A stretch of 64,000 nt of DNA from Deltaproteobacteria bacterium (GCA_017644045.1 JAEPMI010000006.1:467314-531313); one strand, 5' to 3'; positions 20,279 to 28,867 are shown, counted from the first letter of the stretch. Numbers and translations: made by a program. The notes: generated by a model not told the origin, from the letters alone.

Positions 20279-21378
20279 GCGCCGTCGCCCGCGCCGGTCG
20301 CGGTGGCCTCGGCCTCGACGACCTGCACCGTCTGCCCCGGACGGAGGCGCTCGTTGCCGCGAGTCACGACCGTGGTCCCGGAAGCGAGGGTCGCCTCGCC
20401 CTTCGGCCGGACGCGCGCCTCGCTCACGCCACGCTCGAGCACCTCGACCTCGATCGGTCGGGCGGCCCCGTCGTCGAGGAGCACCACTCGGGTCTGGGCA
20501 ATGCCTTCCACGAGCGCGTCCCGAGGCACCAGGACCCCGTCGCCGTCGTGGCTGAGGTCGAAGACCACGTCGACCGCGGCGCCGGCGAGGAGCCAGGCGG
20601 GCGGCTCTTCGGTCGCGAGCAGTCGGAGCTGCGCGGTGCGGGTCGCCGGGTCGAGCGCGCGGACGACGCCTTCGACTCGGGCGGCGATCTCCTGGCCGCC
20701 ACGGACCAGGGTCGCTTCGTGGCCGACCTCGACGTCCATCAGGAGCTCGGGCTCCACTCGAACGAAGACCTCGAGGGCGGTGTCGGCGACGAGCTCGATG
20801 GCCGGCGTGCCGGGCGCGACCCAGTCGCCGGGGTCCACGAGTCGCGCGGCCACCACTCCGTCGAAGGGCGCCACGACCGTGTGCCGGGAGAGCGTGGCGC
20901 GGGCGCGGGCGACCTCCGCGCTCGAGGCTTGCTGCTGCGCCGCGAGGGCCTGCGCGTTGCTGCCCGCGCGCTCGATCTCGAGGGCGCTGGCGATCTGCGA
21001 GCCCGCCATGTTGAAGCGTTCGGCGTCACGCTGGGCCTGCGCTCGGTTGGTCTCGACGGCCTCGGTCGCGGCGCGGGCCGCCTGGAGCTGGGCACGGGCG
21101 AGGCGGGAGTCGATGCGGAGGAGCACCTGGCCGCGGGTAACGGCGTCGCCTTCGGCGACGGCGATCGAGAGGACCGCCCCGTCGGCGCCTGCGGCCAGCT
21201 CGGCTCTCGCCGCCGCGCGAACCGTGCCGAGGTAGCGACGACGGACGGCGAGCGCGCCTTCGCGAGCCTCGGCGACCTCGACCTGGGGGTCGGGCCGCTG
21301 ACGGCCGCCGCTCTGCTCTTCGGCGCCACAGGCGACGAGGAGGCAGAGCGCGAGGGTCTGGGAAAAGGGGGCGCGCAC
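20275..21378 (-). CDS. RND efflux periplasmic adaptor (membrane fusion protein), lipoprotein
   Basis: This 367-residue MFP links an RND pump to an outer-membrane channel. The lipoprotein signal ends Leu-Val-Ala-Cys near residue 15. A lipoyl-like half (Ala-Glu-Gly-Asp-Ala-Val-Thr-Arg-Gly-Gln-Val-Leu) is followed by an Ala/Gln-rich alpha-helical hairpin (about 90-160) and the second lipoyl half (Val-Val-Ala-Pro-Phe-Asp-Gly-Val-Val). The beta-barrel and membrane-proximal domains come last. GTG 21378 was chosen because it places the lipobox correctly; the open frame upstream is antisense to the methyltransferase gene start. It overlaps the pump gene by 4 nt. Confidence 0.9.
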   Translation of the reverse strand: MRAPFSQTLALCLLVACGAEEQSGGRQRPDPQVEVAEAREGALAVRRRYLGTVRAAARAELAAGADGAVLSIAVAEGDAVTRGQVLLRIDSRLARAQLQAARAATEAVETNRAQAQRDAERFNMAGSQIASALEIERAGSNAQALAAQQQASSAEVARARATLSRHTVVAPFDGVVAARLVDPGDWVAPGTPAIELVADTALEVFVRVEPELLMDVEVGHEATLVRGGQEIAARVEGVVRALDPATRTAQLRLLATEEPPAWLLAGAAVDVVFDLSHDGDGVLVPRDALVEGIAQTRVVLLDDGAARPIEVEVLERGVSEARVRPKGEATLASGTTVVTRGNERLRPGQTVQVVEAEATATGAGDGA

Positions 21379-21456
21379 GGCGGGTTCGTAGGTGGTCGCA
21401 GGAGCGGCCGCAAGGTTACAGGGAAGCGGCGCTGGCCTGGACGGGCCACATCCGTC

Positions 21457-22650
21457 ATGACGGGCGCGATGGGCGGCGAGAGGATTGGCCGGCGGGCGGA
21501 GCTGACGTTCCGGCACAACCGGGAGCACGGCCGGCATGGGTGGCTGCGGCTGACCCCGGCCTACTCGGTGCGGGTGGTTCGGGATCTACTGGACGAGCTG
21601 CCCGAGGGGGCGCGAGTGCTGGATCCGTTCTCGGGCACGGGGACCACGGCACTCTGTGCGGTCGAGCGAGGCCTGAGCGGCACCGGGGTCGAGCTGAACC
21701 CGTTCCTGGTGTGGCTCGCTCGGTTGAAGACCCGCCGCTTCGCGAAGCGGACGCTGGCGCGGGCGGCCGAGGCCGCGACCGAGGCGCTCGAGGGGTTGGG
21801 CGAGCCAGTGCCGGCGCCCCCGATCCACAACGTGGAGCGCTGGTGGGCGGCGCCGGTGCTCGACTGGCTCTGTCGGCTGAAGGGAGCGCTTCCGACGCGG
21901 GGTGCGCACGCGGAGCTGCTGGAGCTCGCGTTCTGCCGAACGATGATCGCGTTGAGTGGGGCCGCGTTCGACCACCCGTCGATGTCCTTCAAGGAGGCGA
22001 AGAGCCACACCGACGCGCAGGCGCGGGCGCGCTTCGAAGACGACGTGCGGGCCGTGCTCGAGGCAGCGGCGACGAACCCGGCCGGCAAAGCGCGCATCGT
22101 CCATGGGGACGCGCGGGCGCTGCCGGTGGGTGACGTGGAGTTCGACGCGGTCATCACGTCGCCGCCCTACCCCAACCGGATGAGCTACGTGCGCGAGCTC
22201 CGGCCGTACATGTACTGGACCGGGCACCTGAAGGTCGCGCGCGACGCGGGCGAGCTCGACTGGGACGCGATCGGTGGGACGTGGGGGGTGGCGACGAGCC
22301 GGCTCAAGCACTGGGAGCGGAGTCGGCCGAGGCCGCGTGGGCTCGGGAAGGTGCTCGGCGAGATTCGGCGCGCGAGCGACAAGAACGGCGCGCTGCTCGC
22401 GAACTACGTGGACCGCTACTTCGAGGACATCGACCAGCATCTGGAGGCGCTCCGACCGCGAGTCGCTGCGGGTGGGACGCTGGCGTACGTGATCGGGAAC
22501 GCGAGCTTCTATGGGGTGCTGGTGCCGGCGGAGAAGCTCTTCGAGTCGTTGATGCGACGGCACGGGTTCCACGACGCTCGGAGCGCGATCCTGCGGAAGC
22601 GGAACTCGAAGAAGGAGCTCTACGAGCTGCTCGTCAGCGCGCGGGGTTGA
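21457..22650 (+). CDS. Orphan site-specific DNA methyltransferase (amino-group type)
   Basis: This 397-residue protein has the AdoMet motif Asp-Pro-Phe-Ser-Gly-Thr-Gly at 56-62 and the catalytic motif Thr-Ser-Pro-Pro-Tyr-Pro-Asn-Arg at 234-241, typical of N4-cytosine or N6-adenine methylases. The AdoMet motif comes first and the catalytic motif later, with about 170 residues between, some of which may serve target recognition. A C-terminal region (about 255-397) includes a long helical part and ends in a basic segment. No restriction enzyme gene is adjacent, so it looks like an orphan methylase or a related nucleic-acid methylase. Divergent from the efflux adaptor gene (78 nt). Start taken at the first ATG; an ATG 12 nt later is possible. 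Confidence 0.85.
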   Translation: MTGAMGGERIGRRAELTFRHNREHGRHGWLRLTPAYSVRVVRDLLDELPEGARVLDPFSGTGTTALCAVERGLSGTGVELNPFLVWLARLKTRRFAKRTLARAAEAATEALEGLGEPVPAPPIHNVERWWAAPVLDWLCRLKGALPTRGAHAELLELAFCRTMIALSGAAFDHPSMSFKEAKSHTDAQARARFEDDVRAVLEAAATNPAGKARIVHGDARALPVGDVEFDAVITSPPYPNRMSYVRELRPYMYWTGHLKVARDAGELDWDAIGGTWGVATSRLKHWERSRPRPRGLGKVLGEIRRASDKNGALLANYVDRYFEDIDQHLEALRPRVAAGGTLAYVIGNASFYGVLVPAEKLFESLMRRHGFHDARSAILRKRNSKKELYELLVSARG

Positions 22651-22760
22651 GAGTGTGGGCCGTGTGCCCTTCGGTGTTTCGAGGGCGGATCGTGACATCG
22701 TGCCACGAAGTTGAGGGCAGCCCTTTTCATCGTGATTCCAGGCCCCTAGAGGATCCCGCC

Positions 22761-23297
22761 ATGGAGAGAACTCGCATCCTCAGCGCGGCCGCGGTCTTGA
22801 TCGCGGCCATCGTCACGCCCTCTGCCGTGGAGGCTCAGCAGAGCCACCACATTCACGGCCTGCGGCCGGAGATCCACTTCGACGCCGGGCTGCACGGGTA
22901 CTTCGGAGCAGGCTTCGATCTGGAGATCGCGATCGTCCCGAACGGCTTCCTGCGGAACGTGGACGACGAGCTCGCCATCGTACCGGGGTTGGACTTCTTG
23001 TTCTTCGATTACCGCTACGACGGCGACGGGTACGGAGGGTTCGGCGTCGCGCCGAACCTGACCGCGCAGTGGAACCTCTACGTCTCCGACAAGTGGTCCG
23101 TCTTCCCCGAGCTCGGCTTCGTGGTCCTCTTCACCACGGACGACCGCAACCCGTACTACCGGCGCTACGGACCACGCCGAAACGTGTGGGTGGACCCGGT
23201 CGCGGCGTTCGGCGCCCGATGGCACTTCAGCGACCGCAACGCGCTCACGTTCCGCATCGGCTACCCGTTCGGCTTCCAGATCGGCCTCACGTTCTAG
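22761..23297 (+). CDS. Small outer-membrane beta-barrel-like protein
   Basis: This 178-residue protein has a signal peptide (about 1-25, Ala-x-Ala type) and then alternating aromatic strands. It ends Gly-Leu-Thr-Phe with a C-terminal Phe, the usual signal for outer-membrane barrel insertion. The middle is rich in Tyr, Asp and Gly (Asp-Tyr-Arg-Tyr-Asp-Gly-Asp-Gly-Tyr). I do not recognise a family. It is a lone gene between the methylase (110 nt upstream) and the convergent ligase gene, with a hairpin at its end. Confidence 0.72.
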   Translation: MERTRILSAAAVLIAAIVTPSAVEAQQSHHIHGLRPEIHFDAGLHGYFGAGFDLEIAIVPNGFLRNVDDELAIVPGLDFLFFDYRYDGDGYGGFGVAPNLTAQWNLYVSDKWSVFPELGFVVLFTTDDRNPYYRRYGPRRNVWVDPVAAFGARWHFSDRNALTFRIGYPFGFQIGLTF

Positions 23298-23330
23298 CCA
23301 CCTCGCGGTGGGGCCCGCCGTCAGGCGGGC
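23298..23330. terminator. Two adjacent hairpins at a convergent gene end
   Basis: Just after the outer-membrane-protein stop, CCACC-TCGC-GGTGG (23298-23311) forms a short hairpin. It is followed by GCCCGCC-GTCA-GGCGGGC (23313-23330), whose loop and right arm run into the ligase stop codon and final codons. No U-tract is present. The position at a convergent junction suggests a bidirectional transcription end. Confidence 0.4.
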
Positions 23331-24796
23331 TCCCAGCCGCGCTTGATGTTGCCGGTGACCATCTCGTCGGCGATGGCCTTGGCGGCCTCTTCGTCGGGGG
23401 CCACGCGGACGTCCCGCTTCAGCGGGTCCTTCCGGTTCGGGCTGTAGTCGGTCCAGTGGACCACGTAGGCCGGGAAGTCCGGGTCGCTCTCGTCCTTGTT
23501 GGTCTTCCAAAGCAGGAGCTTCCGGACCATCTGCGCGCCCTTCATCTCCTTGACCCACACGTCGCGCCGGAGGACCTCGCTCTTCGGGCGCTCGACCTTC
23601 TCCGCCTTCTCCTCGACGTCGTCGATGAACACACGCTCGAGCAACTGCGTGGCCCGAACGTCCGTGGTCTCGACCTGCTTGTCGTCACGCACGCGGCTCA
23701 AGACCGGATGCAGGATCGAGACGCCGACCATCGGCGCGACCGGCATCCACTTGTCGTCCTGCAGCTCGAGCACCATCCGCTTGATCGGTCGTCCCGCGGA
23801 GTCCTCACTCTGGACGTCGGTGACCTTCACCTCGACCACGAGCGTCGGCTTCACGAAGCGGTACAGCGCACCCGATGACGATGCATACGAGTACGCACTC
23901 TCGATCGCGTGCGGCGCGAGCTGCCCGTAGAGCTCCTGCCGCAACTCCAAGTCACCCATGTTCCCGCAGCTGCCGATGATCTGGAACTGCCCGTCGTCCT
24001 TCATCACGGCCAAGAGCATCGAGCGGATGGCCTCCGTCTCGTCCGTCCGCTCGGTGAATCCGATGACCGCCGCATCCAGCGTGAAGACCGGCTTGAGCTT
24101 GAAGGTCCGACCGATCTCCTTCGACCGGACGACCAAGCCTTCGCCCTTTCCGCCCTCGACCCACTCCGCGTAGAGCTCGCGAACTCGATCGGCGCCTTCC
24201 ACCGGCACGGTCTTGATGGCCTGCACGCGCTTGCCACCGTCGAGCACCCGCCGCATCGCCTCGAGCCGAGTCTCGTACTCGGGCATCGGCCCCGGGTCCT
24301 CCTTGTCGCCGCCGGTCAGTAGATCGAACGCATGGAAGCCCACGCGCTGGACCTCGGCATCGGCGCCACCGCTGATCGCGCGCTTCAGGTCGCCGTGCCG
24401 CGGCCGCGCACCCTTCCGAATCGCGAAGAGCTCACCGGCCAACACCAGCTGCCCCTCCGACCGAGACACCGCGAGCTCACGCGCCTCGTTCAAGAAGGGG
24501 ATGTCGCCCGTGAGCACCTTCCCGTTCGGCGCCACGCACGCGACTCGCTGCCCCTCGTCCTGGCTCGCGTCGATCACGAGGAACCAGAGCTCTCCGTCGA
24601 TCTTCGGCGACACGAGAAGGGCGCCGCGCGGAAGCACGTCGACCTCGTCCGGGCGAATCGCCCGGTACCGACTCGCGATGGTCCGCTTGTAGCCCGCGAC
24701 CAGCTTCGACAGGTCGTAGTCCTTGATGCTCCCCGCCGGCGCGAAGAGCCCGTTGCCGCAGGCCCCCGCCTGCGAGAGATCGTAGAGCGCGCTCAC
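23321..24796 (-). CDS. ATP-dependent DNA ligase-like nucleotidyltransferase
   Basis: This 491-residue protein carries the covalent-nucleotidyltransferase motifs in order: motif I Ser-Pro-Lys65-Ile-Asp-Gly, motif III Leu-Ala-Gly-Glu122-Leu-Phe, motif IIIa Gly-Phe-His-Ala-Phe-Asp-Leu-Leu (153-160), motif IV Glu219-Gly-Leu-Val-Val-Arg, and motif V Phe-Lys-Leu-Lys (232-235). An OB-fold-like part follows (about 255-390), then an extra C-terminal region of about 100 residues that I do not recognise. There is no N-terminal DNA-binding domain of the LigB/LigI kind, and motif I lacks the usual Arg after Asp-Gly (Glu-Leu here). The GTG start lies in a GTGA overlap with the upstream gene and is supported by AGGAGG 7 nt before it. 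It likely seals DNA (or RNA) nicks together with that partner. Confidence 0.8.
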   Translation of the reverse strand: MSALYDLSQAGACGNGLFAPAGSIKDYDLSKLVAGYKRTIASRYRAIRPDEVDVLPRGALLVSPKIDGELWFLVIDASQDEGQRVACVAPNGKVLTGDIPFLNEARELAVSRSEGQLVLAGELFAIRKGARPRHGDLKRAISGGADAEVQRVGFHAFDLLTGGDKEDPGPMPEYETRLEAMRRVLDGGKRVQAIKTVPVEGADRVRELYAEWVEGGKGEGLVVRSKEIGRTFKLKPVFTLDAAVIGFTERTDETEAIRSMLLAVMKDDGQFQIIGSCGNMGDLELRQELYGQLAPHAIESAYSYASSSGALYRFVKPTLVVEVKVTDVQSEDSAGRPIKRMVLELQDDKWMPVAPMVGVSILHPVLSRVRDDKQVETTDVRATQLLERVFIDDVEEKAEKVERPKSEVLRRDVWVKEMKGAQMVRKLLLWKTNKDESDPDFPAYVVHWTDYSPNRKDPLKRDVRVAPDEEAAKAIADEMVTGNIKRGWEPA

Positions 24797-25524
24797 TTCG
24801 AGTCCTCCTCGGCCTTCGGCTCGGGCGGCCGCTTCAGCTCCATGTTCGAGAGATGCAGGAAGAGCTGGTAGCGCGCCTCGTCGATGCGCCCTTCCAAGAA
24901 CCCGCGCCACGGCGTTCCGTTGGTCTGGAACACGAGCGGGTCCTTACCCTTCGGCCCCCCGCCCATCATCATCAGCGAGTCCGCGTCGGCGAGCTCCTTG
25001 GCGATCCCGTAGAGGTAGTCATAGGTCAGGCCGTCGAGGTGCGTGAGCTGGATCGAGCGCGTGAAGACGAACCGTCGCACCGCATCCAGCTTGTTGATCT
25101 TCCGGCCCGTCCAGCGAACCGGGAGCTCGTCGTTGACGTTGCCCTCCTTGTCCTCCGGGTCGCGTCGCTCCCGCTCCTCGCCGTCGGGGTCGGTGATGAT
25201 CTCGACCCACTTCGGCGCGGCGTGCAGCACCGAGCCATCGGCCGCGAGGAAGACCTGCGCCGTCGATCCGATGCGCCGTCCCACCTGCTCGACGTCGACC
25301 TCCGGGTCGCCCTCGATCAGAGCCTTGCCGTAGTCCTCACCGTGGGCGGCGGCCAAGGTCTCGTGCCGACCGTTGTCGGTCGTGGCCAGATAGCGCCGGA
25401 ACTCGACCTCCGCGCCGGGCAGACCCATCCGATGGGTGCGCGGCGCCTTGAGCGAGCCGAAGAGGACCGTGGCGTCGCGGCCGGCGCTGTTGGTCAGATG
25501 GAGCTTTCGCTGCGGGGCGGGCAT
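24793..25524 (-). CDS. Unknown partner protein of the DNA ligase; possible divergent Ku-like protein
   Basis: This 243-residue cytoplasmic protein, Lys/Asp/Glu-rich, has no signal or TM segment. I do not recognise it with confidence. The opening (Lys-Leu-His-Leu-Thr, then Val-Leu-Phe-Gly-Ser-Leu) faintly recalls the first strands of bacterial Ku (Ser-Phe-Gly-Leu-Val). A well-packed C-terminal part (about 165-235) includes Tyr-Asp-Tyr-Leu-Tyr-Gly and Asn-Gly-Thr-Pro-Trp-Arg-Gly-Phe-Leu-Glu-Gly-Arg. The last is a strong enough pattern to be a family mark. The gene overlaps the ligase by 4 nt, so the two products are made together and probably act together in end joining or nick repair (inference). 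Confidence 0.72.
   Translation of the reverse strand: MPAPQRKLHLTNSAGRDATVLFGSLKAPRTHRMGLPGAEVEFRRYLATTDNGRHETLAAAHGEDYGKALIEGDPEVDVEQVGRRIGSTAQVFLAADGSVLHAAPKWVEIITDPDGEERERRDPEDKEGNVNDELPVRWTGRKINKLDAVRRFVFTRSIQLTHLDGLTYDYLYGIAKELADADSLMMMGGGPKGKDPLVFQTNGTPWRGFLEGRIDEARYQLFLHLSNMELKRPPEPKAEEDSK
24804..24809 (-). promoter_or_regulatory. Ribosome binding site fixing the ligase GTG start
   Basis: On the minus strand AGGAGG lies 7 nt upstream of the GTG at 24796, inside the last codons of the upstream gene. This near-perfect Shine-Dalgarno sequence, rare in this window, rules in the GTG rather than starts further up the open frame. Confidence 0.7.
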
Positions 25525-25684
25525 CGCCCCCTTCCTACCCTCCGAAGGCCCCGCGCATCAACGGCCGTCCCGAGGGCGAACGACACTCACATCCACCTAC
25601 CCCAGGGGGCGATTGGCAACATGGCGGAAATCGACTCGACTCCCGCGCGCGGATCGTCAACAATCGGACCCCCCCTTTTCCAAG

Positions 25685-26386
25685 ATGGAGCTCGATCCCC
25701 CCCAGCCGCCGAGCGCGCCACCCGCAGCACCGGCAGCCCCGCCCCCCACTCCGCATCAGGAGGGGAGCGCGTTCATCCGAGCGCTGAAGGGCGTGGGGAT
25801 GCTCAAGGAGCTCACGGACGGGCTGCATGCCGCGCTGATCGAGCGACTGCCCTCCGTCGACGACGTCGACATGCGGCGGATGGAGCTGCTCCGGCTCTAC
25901 TACGTCGAGTCGCCTCAGGACGGCGGCGACGCCCGACGCGCCGTGGATTCGTTCCTGCTCTACGACTCGGAGCAACCGGAGAGCGCCCGCCAGCTCGTGG
26001 CGCGCATCGCCAAGCTCGTCCCCGACGTCCCGGCCGTGAGCCTAGAGCGCATCGGCACCGACGACGGCCCGCTCGTGATTCGCTCGGGCCCGGACACGTT
26101 CTCCGCGGTCAACGAGACCGAGGAAGACCTCGACACCGACGAGATCGACCTCAGCGAGCTCGAGGCGGCACCCACGGTCACGGTCCGCGCCCTCTTCCGC
26201 GCGTTCAACATCCTCCTGGACCGCGTGGACGCGCGCGACCGCTTCGTGCTGCTCTGCTCGGACGGCACCCGTGAGTGCTACGCCCGGCTGAGCCTGGGCG
26301 ACGCGCTCTCGCTGTGCGCCAACGGGCATCTGGACGACGACGACGACGAAGCGGTCCTGGATCTCGGGGCCTGGGGCCGGGGCTGA
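25685..26386 (+). CDS. Hypothetical protein with acidic C-terminal half
   Basis: This 233-residue protein is not recognised. The first 25 residues are rich in Pro and Ala, with no signal peptide. A helical segment (30-120) follows, then an acidic stretch of Glu/Asp (about 150-170) and a small Cys-containing domain (Val-Leu-Leu-Cys-Ser-Asp-Gly, later Leu-Cys-Ala-Asn-Gly). It ends in a run of Asp. The start was set at the ATG after the C-rich leader; the open frame upstream is antisense to the ligase partner gene. A 14-bp palindrome (GCTCGGCGCCGAGC, 26387-26400) follows the stop directly. Confidence 0.65.
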   Translation: MELDPPQPPSAPPAAPAAPPPTPHQEGSAFIRALKGVGMLKELTDGLHAALIERLPSVDDVDMRRMELLRLYYVESPQDGGDARRAVDSFLLYDSEQPESARQLVARIAKLVPDVPAVSLERIGTDDGPLVIRSGPDTFSAVNETEEDLDTDEIDLSELEAAPTVTVRALFRAFNILLDRVDARDRFVLLCSDGTRECYARLSLGDALSLCANGHLDDDDDEAVLDLGAWGRG

Positions 26387-26439
26387 GCTCGGCGCCGAGC
26401 GCGCTTGTCGTCGGGGGCCGGTCCGTCTAGAACCGCGCC

Positions 26440-27264
26440 ATGGGAACTCTGAAGGGCAAGACCCTCTTCATCACCGGCGCCAGCCGGGGCATCGGCAAGG
26501 CCATCGCGCTCCGCGCGGCGCAGGACGGCGCGAACATCGTGATCGCCGCCAAGACCGCGGAGCCTCACCCCCGGCTCGAGGGGACCATCTACACGGCAGC
26601 CGAAGAGGTCGAGGCCGCCGGCGGGACCGCCCTCCCCTGCGTCGTCGACATTCGCCACGAGGTGAAGGTCCAGGACGCGATCGACCAGGCGGTCGAGAAG
26701 TTCGGGGGCATCGACATCCTCGTGAACAACGCGAGCGCCATCAACCTCACCGACACCAAGAACGTCGAGATGAAGCGCTACGACCTGATGCACTCGGTCA
26801 ACACGCGCGGCACGTTCCTCTGCGGCAAGCTCTGCCTCCCGCACCTCGAGAAGGCCGAGAACCCCCACATCCTGAACCTCTCGCCGCCCCTCAACATGGA
26901 AGAGCGCTGGTTCGCGCCCCACGTGGCCTACACGATGGCGAAGTTCGGCATGAGCATGTGCGTGCTCGGCTGGGCCGGTGAATTCCGCAAGCGTGGCGTC
27001 GCCGCCAACGCCCTCTGGCCGAAGACGACCATCGCCACGGCCGCGGTGAACAACCTCCTCGGTGGCGACACGGTCATGAAGATGAGCCGCGTCCCGGCGA
27101 TCATGGGCGACGCCGCGCACTGGATCCTCACCCAGCCGAGCCGCGAGTGCACCGGCAATTTCTTCATCGACGAGGACATCATGAAGGAGAAGCTCGGAAT
27201 GGACGACCTCACCGAGTACGCCGTCGACCCGACCCAAGACCTGGCCCCCGACTTTTTCGTTTGA
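26440..27264 (+). CDS. Short-chain dehydrogenase/reductase, HSDL2-like
   Basis: This 274-residue Rossmann-fold oxidoreductase has the NAD(P) motif Thr-Gly-Ala-Ser-Arg-Gly-Ile-Gly (12-19), Asn-Asn-Ala-Ser near 92, and the catalytic Tyr-x-x-x-Lys (Tyr-Thr-Met-Ala-Lys near 166-170) preceded by Leu-Ser-Pro-Pro-Leu-Asn. That last stretch and Tyr-Gly/Phe-Gly-Met-Ser-Met are typical of hydroxysteroid-dehydrogenase-like 2 proteins. The bacterial form lacks the SCP2 lipid-binding tail of animal HSDL2. It probably acts on a lipid-type alcohol or ketone; the substrate is unknown. A hairpin directly follows the stop. Confidence 0.9.
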   Translation: MGTLKGKTLFITGASRGIGKAIALRAAQDGANIVIAAKTAEPHPRLEGTIYTAAEEVEAAGGTALPCVVDIRHEVKVQDAIDQAVEKFGGIDILVNNASAINLTDTKNVEMKRYDLMHSVNTRGTFLCGKLCLPHLEKAENPHILNLSPPLNMEERWFAPHVAYTMAKFGMSMCVLGWAGEFRKRGVAANALWPKTTIATAAVNNLLGGDTVMKMSRVPAIMGDAAHWILTQPSRECTGNFFIDEDIMKEKLGMDDLTEYAVDPTQDLAPDFFV

Positions 27265-27287
27265 GGAGGGTCTTCGAAAGACCCTCC
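27265..27287 (+). terminator. Hairpin after the SDR gene
   Basis: GGAGGGTCTT (27265-27274), loop CGA, AAGACCCTCC (27278-27287) make a perfect 10-bp stem beginning at the SDR stop codon. There is no T-run after it, so it may end transcription weakly or mark the 3' end of the message. Confidence 0.5.
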
Positions 27288-27330
27288 CGCTTCGCCTCGG
27301 CTAGGCCTTCGCCTCGCTCCCTCCCAAACG

Positions 27331-27349
27331 CGGCGGCCTTCGGCCGCCG
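27331..27349. terminator. GC-rich hairpin with UUCG-type loop
   Basis: CGGCGGCC (27331-27338), loop TTC, GGCCGCCG (27342-27349) form a very stable stem-loop between the SDR and glutathione reductase genes. The intergenic stretch 27265-27433 contains no gene. Confidence 0.35.
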
Positions 27350-27433
27350 GTGGCCAGCGCTTCGTGCCTGGCGCGGAGGGGTCGTGGCGCTTCGTGGTAA
27401 CGCGGACGGGGTCTATGGGTACGAAGGGACACG

Positions 27434-28846
27434 ATGGCTGAGCATGACTACGACCTGTTGGTGATCGGCGCTGGCTCGGGAGGCGTTCGCGCCGCTCGGG
27501 TCGCCGCGAAGCTCGGGGCGAAGGTGGCGATCGTCGAGAAGCAGGAGCTCGGCGGTACCTGCGTGAACCGGGGCTGCGTGCCCAAGAAGCTCTTGGTCTA
27601 CGCCGGACGCTTCGCGCACGAGGTCGAGGACATGGCGGGCTTCGGCTGGACCGTGCCCCAGAAGCCTTCCTTCGACTGGGCCACGCTCATCGCCAACAAG
27701 GACGCCGAGATCGGCCGACTCAACGGCATCTACGGCAAGCTCCTGGCGGGCTCCGGCGTCGACCTGGTCGAGGGCTTCGCGACCTTCACCGACCCGCACA
27801 CCGTCGAGGTCCGCGACGACGCGAAGGGCACCCGCTCGGTCAGCGCCGACAAGATCCTCGTCACCACCGGCTCGACGCCGCACGTGGTGGAGATCCCCGG
27901 CCGCGAGCTCGGCATCACGTCGGATGAGGTCTTCCACCTGAAGGCGCTCCCGAAGCGCATCGTCATCGCGGGCGGCGGCTACATCGGGCTCGAGATGGCC
28001 TCAATCTTCCGGAGCCTCGGCTCCGAGGTCCACGTGGTGCATCGCCGCGACCACGTGCTCGGCGGCTTCGACCGACAGTGCACCGACTTCCTGCTCAGCC
28101 AGCTTCGACTCGGCGGCATGCATGTCCACCTCGAGCACACGATCGAGAAAATCACCGAGACCGCGGGCGGCATCGCCTGCGAGCTCGACGACGGCACGAT
28201 CCTCGAGGGCGACGTGTCCATGGCCGCCACGGGCCGAACGCCCAACACCGGCTCGCTCGGCCTGGACGTGGCCGGCGTCGACCTGGCGTCGTCCGGCGGC
28301 ATCATCGTGGACGACGAGTTCCGCACCAACGTCCCGCACATCTTCGCGCTGGGCGACGTGATCGAGCGGATGCCGCTCACGCCGGTCGCCATCGCCGAGG
28401 CCATGTCGTTCGTGAGCACCCAGTTCACCGACTCCCCGACCCAGCTCGACTACGAGAACATCCCGACGACCATCTTCACCACGCCCGAATTCGGCACGGT
28501 GGGCATGAGCGAGGAGCACGCCTGGGAGCGGGGGCACCGGGTCCACTGCTACTGCAGCGAGTTCCGCCCGATGAAGAACACGCTCTCGGGCCGGCACACC
28601 CGCTCGCTCATGAAGATGGTCGTCGACGAGTCCACCGACCGCGTGCTCGGCGTGCACGTCGTCGGTCCGGACGCCGGCGAGATCGTCCAGGGCTTCGCCG
28701 TCGCGCTCCGGTGCGGCGTCACCAAGCGCGAGCTCGACAAGACGATCGGCATCCACCCGACCTCCGCAGAGGAGCTGGTGCAGATGCGCGAGCCCGTGAA
28801 GCGCGCCGCGGGCGCTGGCGCAGAGATGCGGACCAAGGAGCGCTGA
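27434..28846 (+). CDS. gor: Glutathione-disulfide reductase
   Basis: This 470-residue flavoenzyme reduces oxidised glutathione with NADPH. It has the FAD motif Gly-Ala-Gly-Ser-Gly-Gly near 12-17, then the redox pair Gly-Gly-Thr-Cys43-Val-Asn-Arg-Gly-Cys48. The NAD(P) motif is Gly-Gly-Gly-Tyr-Ile-Gly-Leu-Glu with two Arg in the following strand (His-Arg-Arg-Asp), as expected for NADPH rather than NADH. The C-terminal His-Pro-Thr-Ser-Ala-Glu-Glu contains the proton-relay His-Glu pair. Length is normal. Start ATG is preceded by a weak purine-rich stretch. A related disulfide reductase acting on another thiol is possible but less likely. Confidence 0.93.
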   Translation: MAEHDYDLLVIGAGSGGVRAARVAAKLGAKVAIVEKQELGGTCVNRGCVPKKLLVYAGRFAHEVEDMAGFGWTVPQKPSFDWATLIANKDAEIGRLNGIYGKLLAGSGVDLVEGFATFTDPHTVEVRDDAKGTRSVSADKILVTTGSTPHVVEIPGRELGITSDEVFHLKALPKRIVIAGGGYIGLEMASIFRSLGSEVHVVHRRDHVLGGFDRQCTDFLLSQLRLGGMHVHLEHTIEKITETAGGIACELDDGTILEGDVSMAATGRTPNTGSLGLDVAGVDLASSGGIIVDDEFRTNVPHIFALGDVIERMPLTPVAIAEAMSFVSTQFTDSPTQLDYENIPTTIFTTPEFGTVGMSEEHAWERGHRVHCYCSEFRPMKNTLSGRHTRSLMKMVVDESTDRVLGVHVVGPDAGEIVQGFAVALRCGVTKRELDKTIGIHPTSAEELVQMREPVKRAAGAGAEMRTKER

Positions 28847-28853
28847 GCGCTCC
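28837..28853. terminator. 17-bp palindrome across the gor stop codon
   Basis: GGAGCGCT (28837-28844), G, AGCGCTCC (28846-28853) is a perfect inverted repeat that includes the TGA of gor. It lies 15 nt before the convergent lipoprotein stop and may act as a two-way terminator. No T-tract is seen. Confidence 0.3.
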
Positions 28854-28867
28854 CGGTCGTCCCTCCG

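Noticed and set aside
24793-25524. Firm assignment of the ligase partner as Ku
   Set aside because: Only a faint order-of-features resemblance could be seen by eye; no diagnostic residue supports it, so it is kept as a hypothesis.
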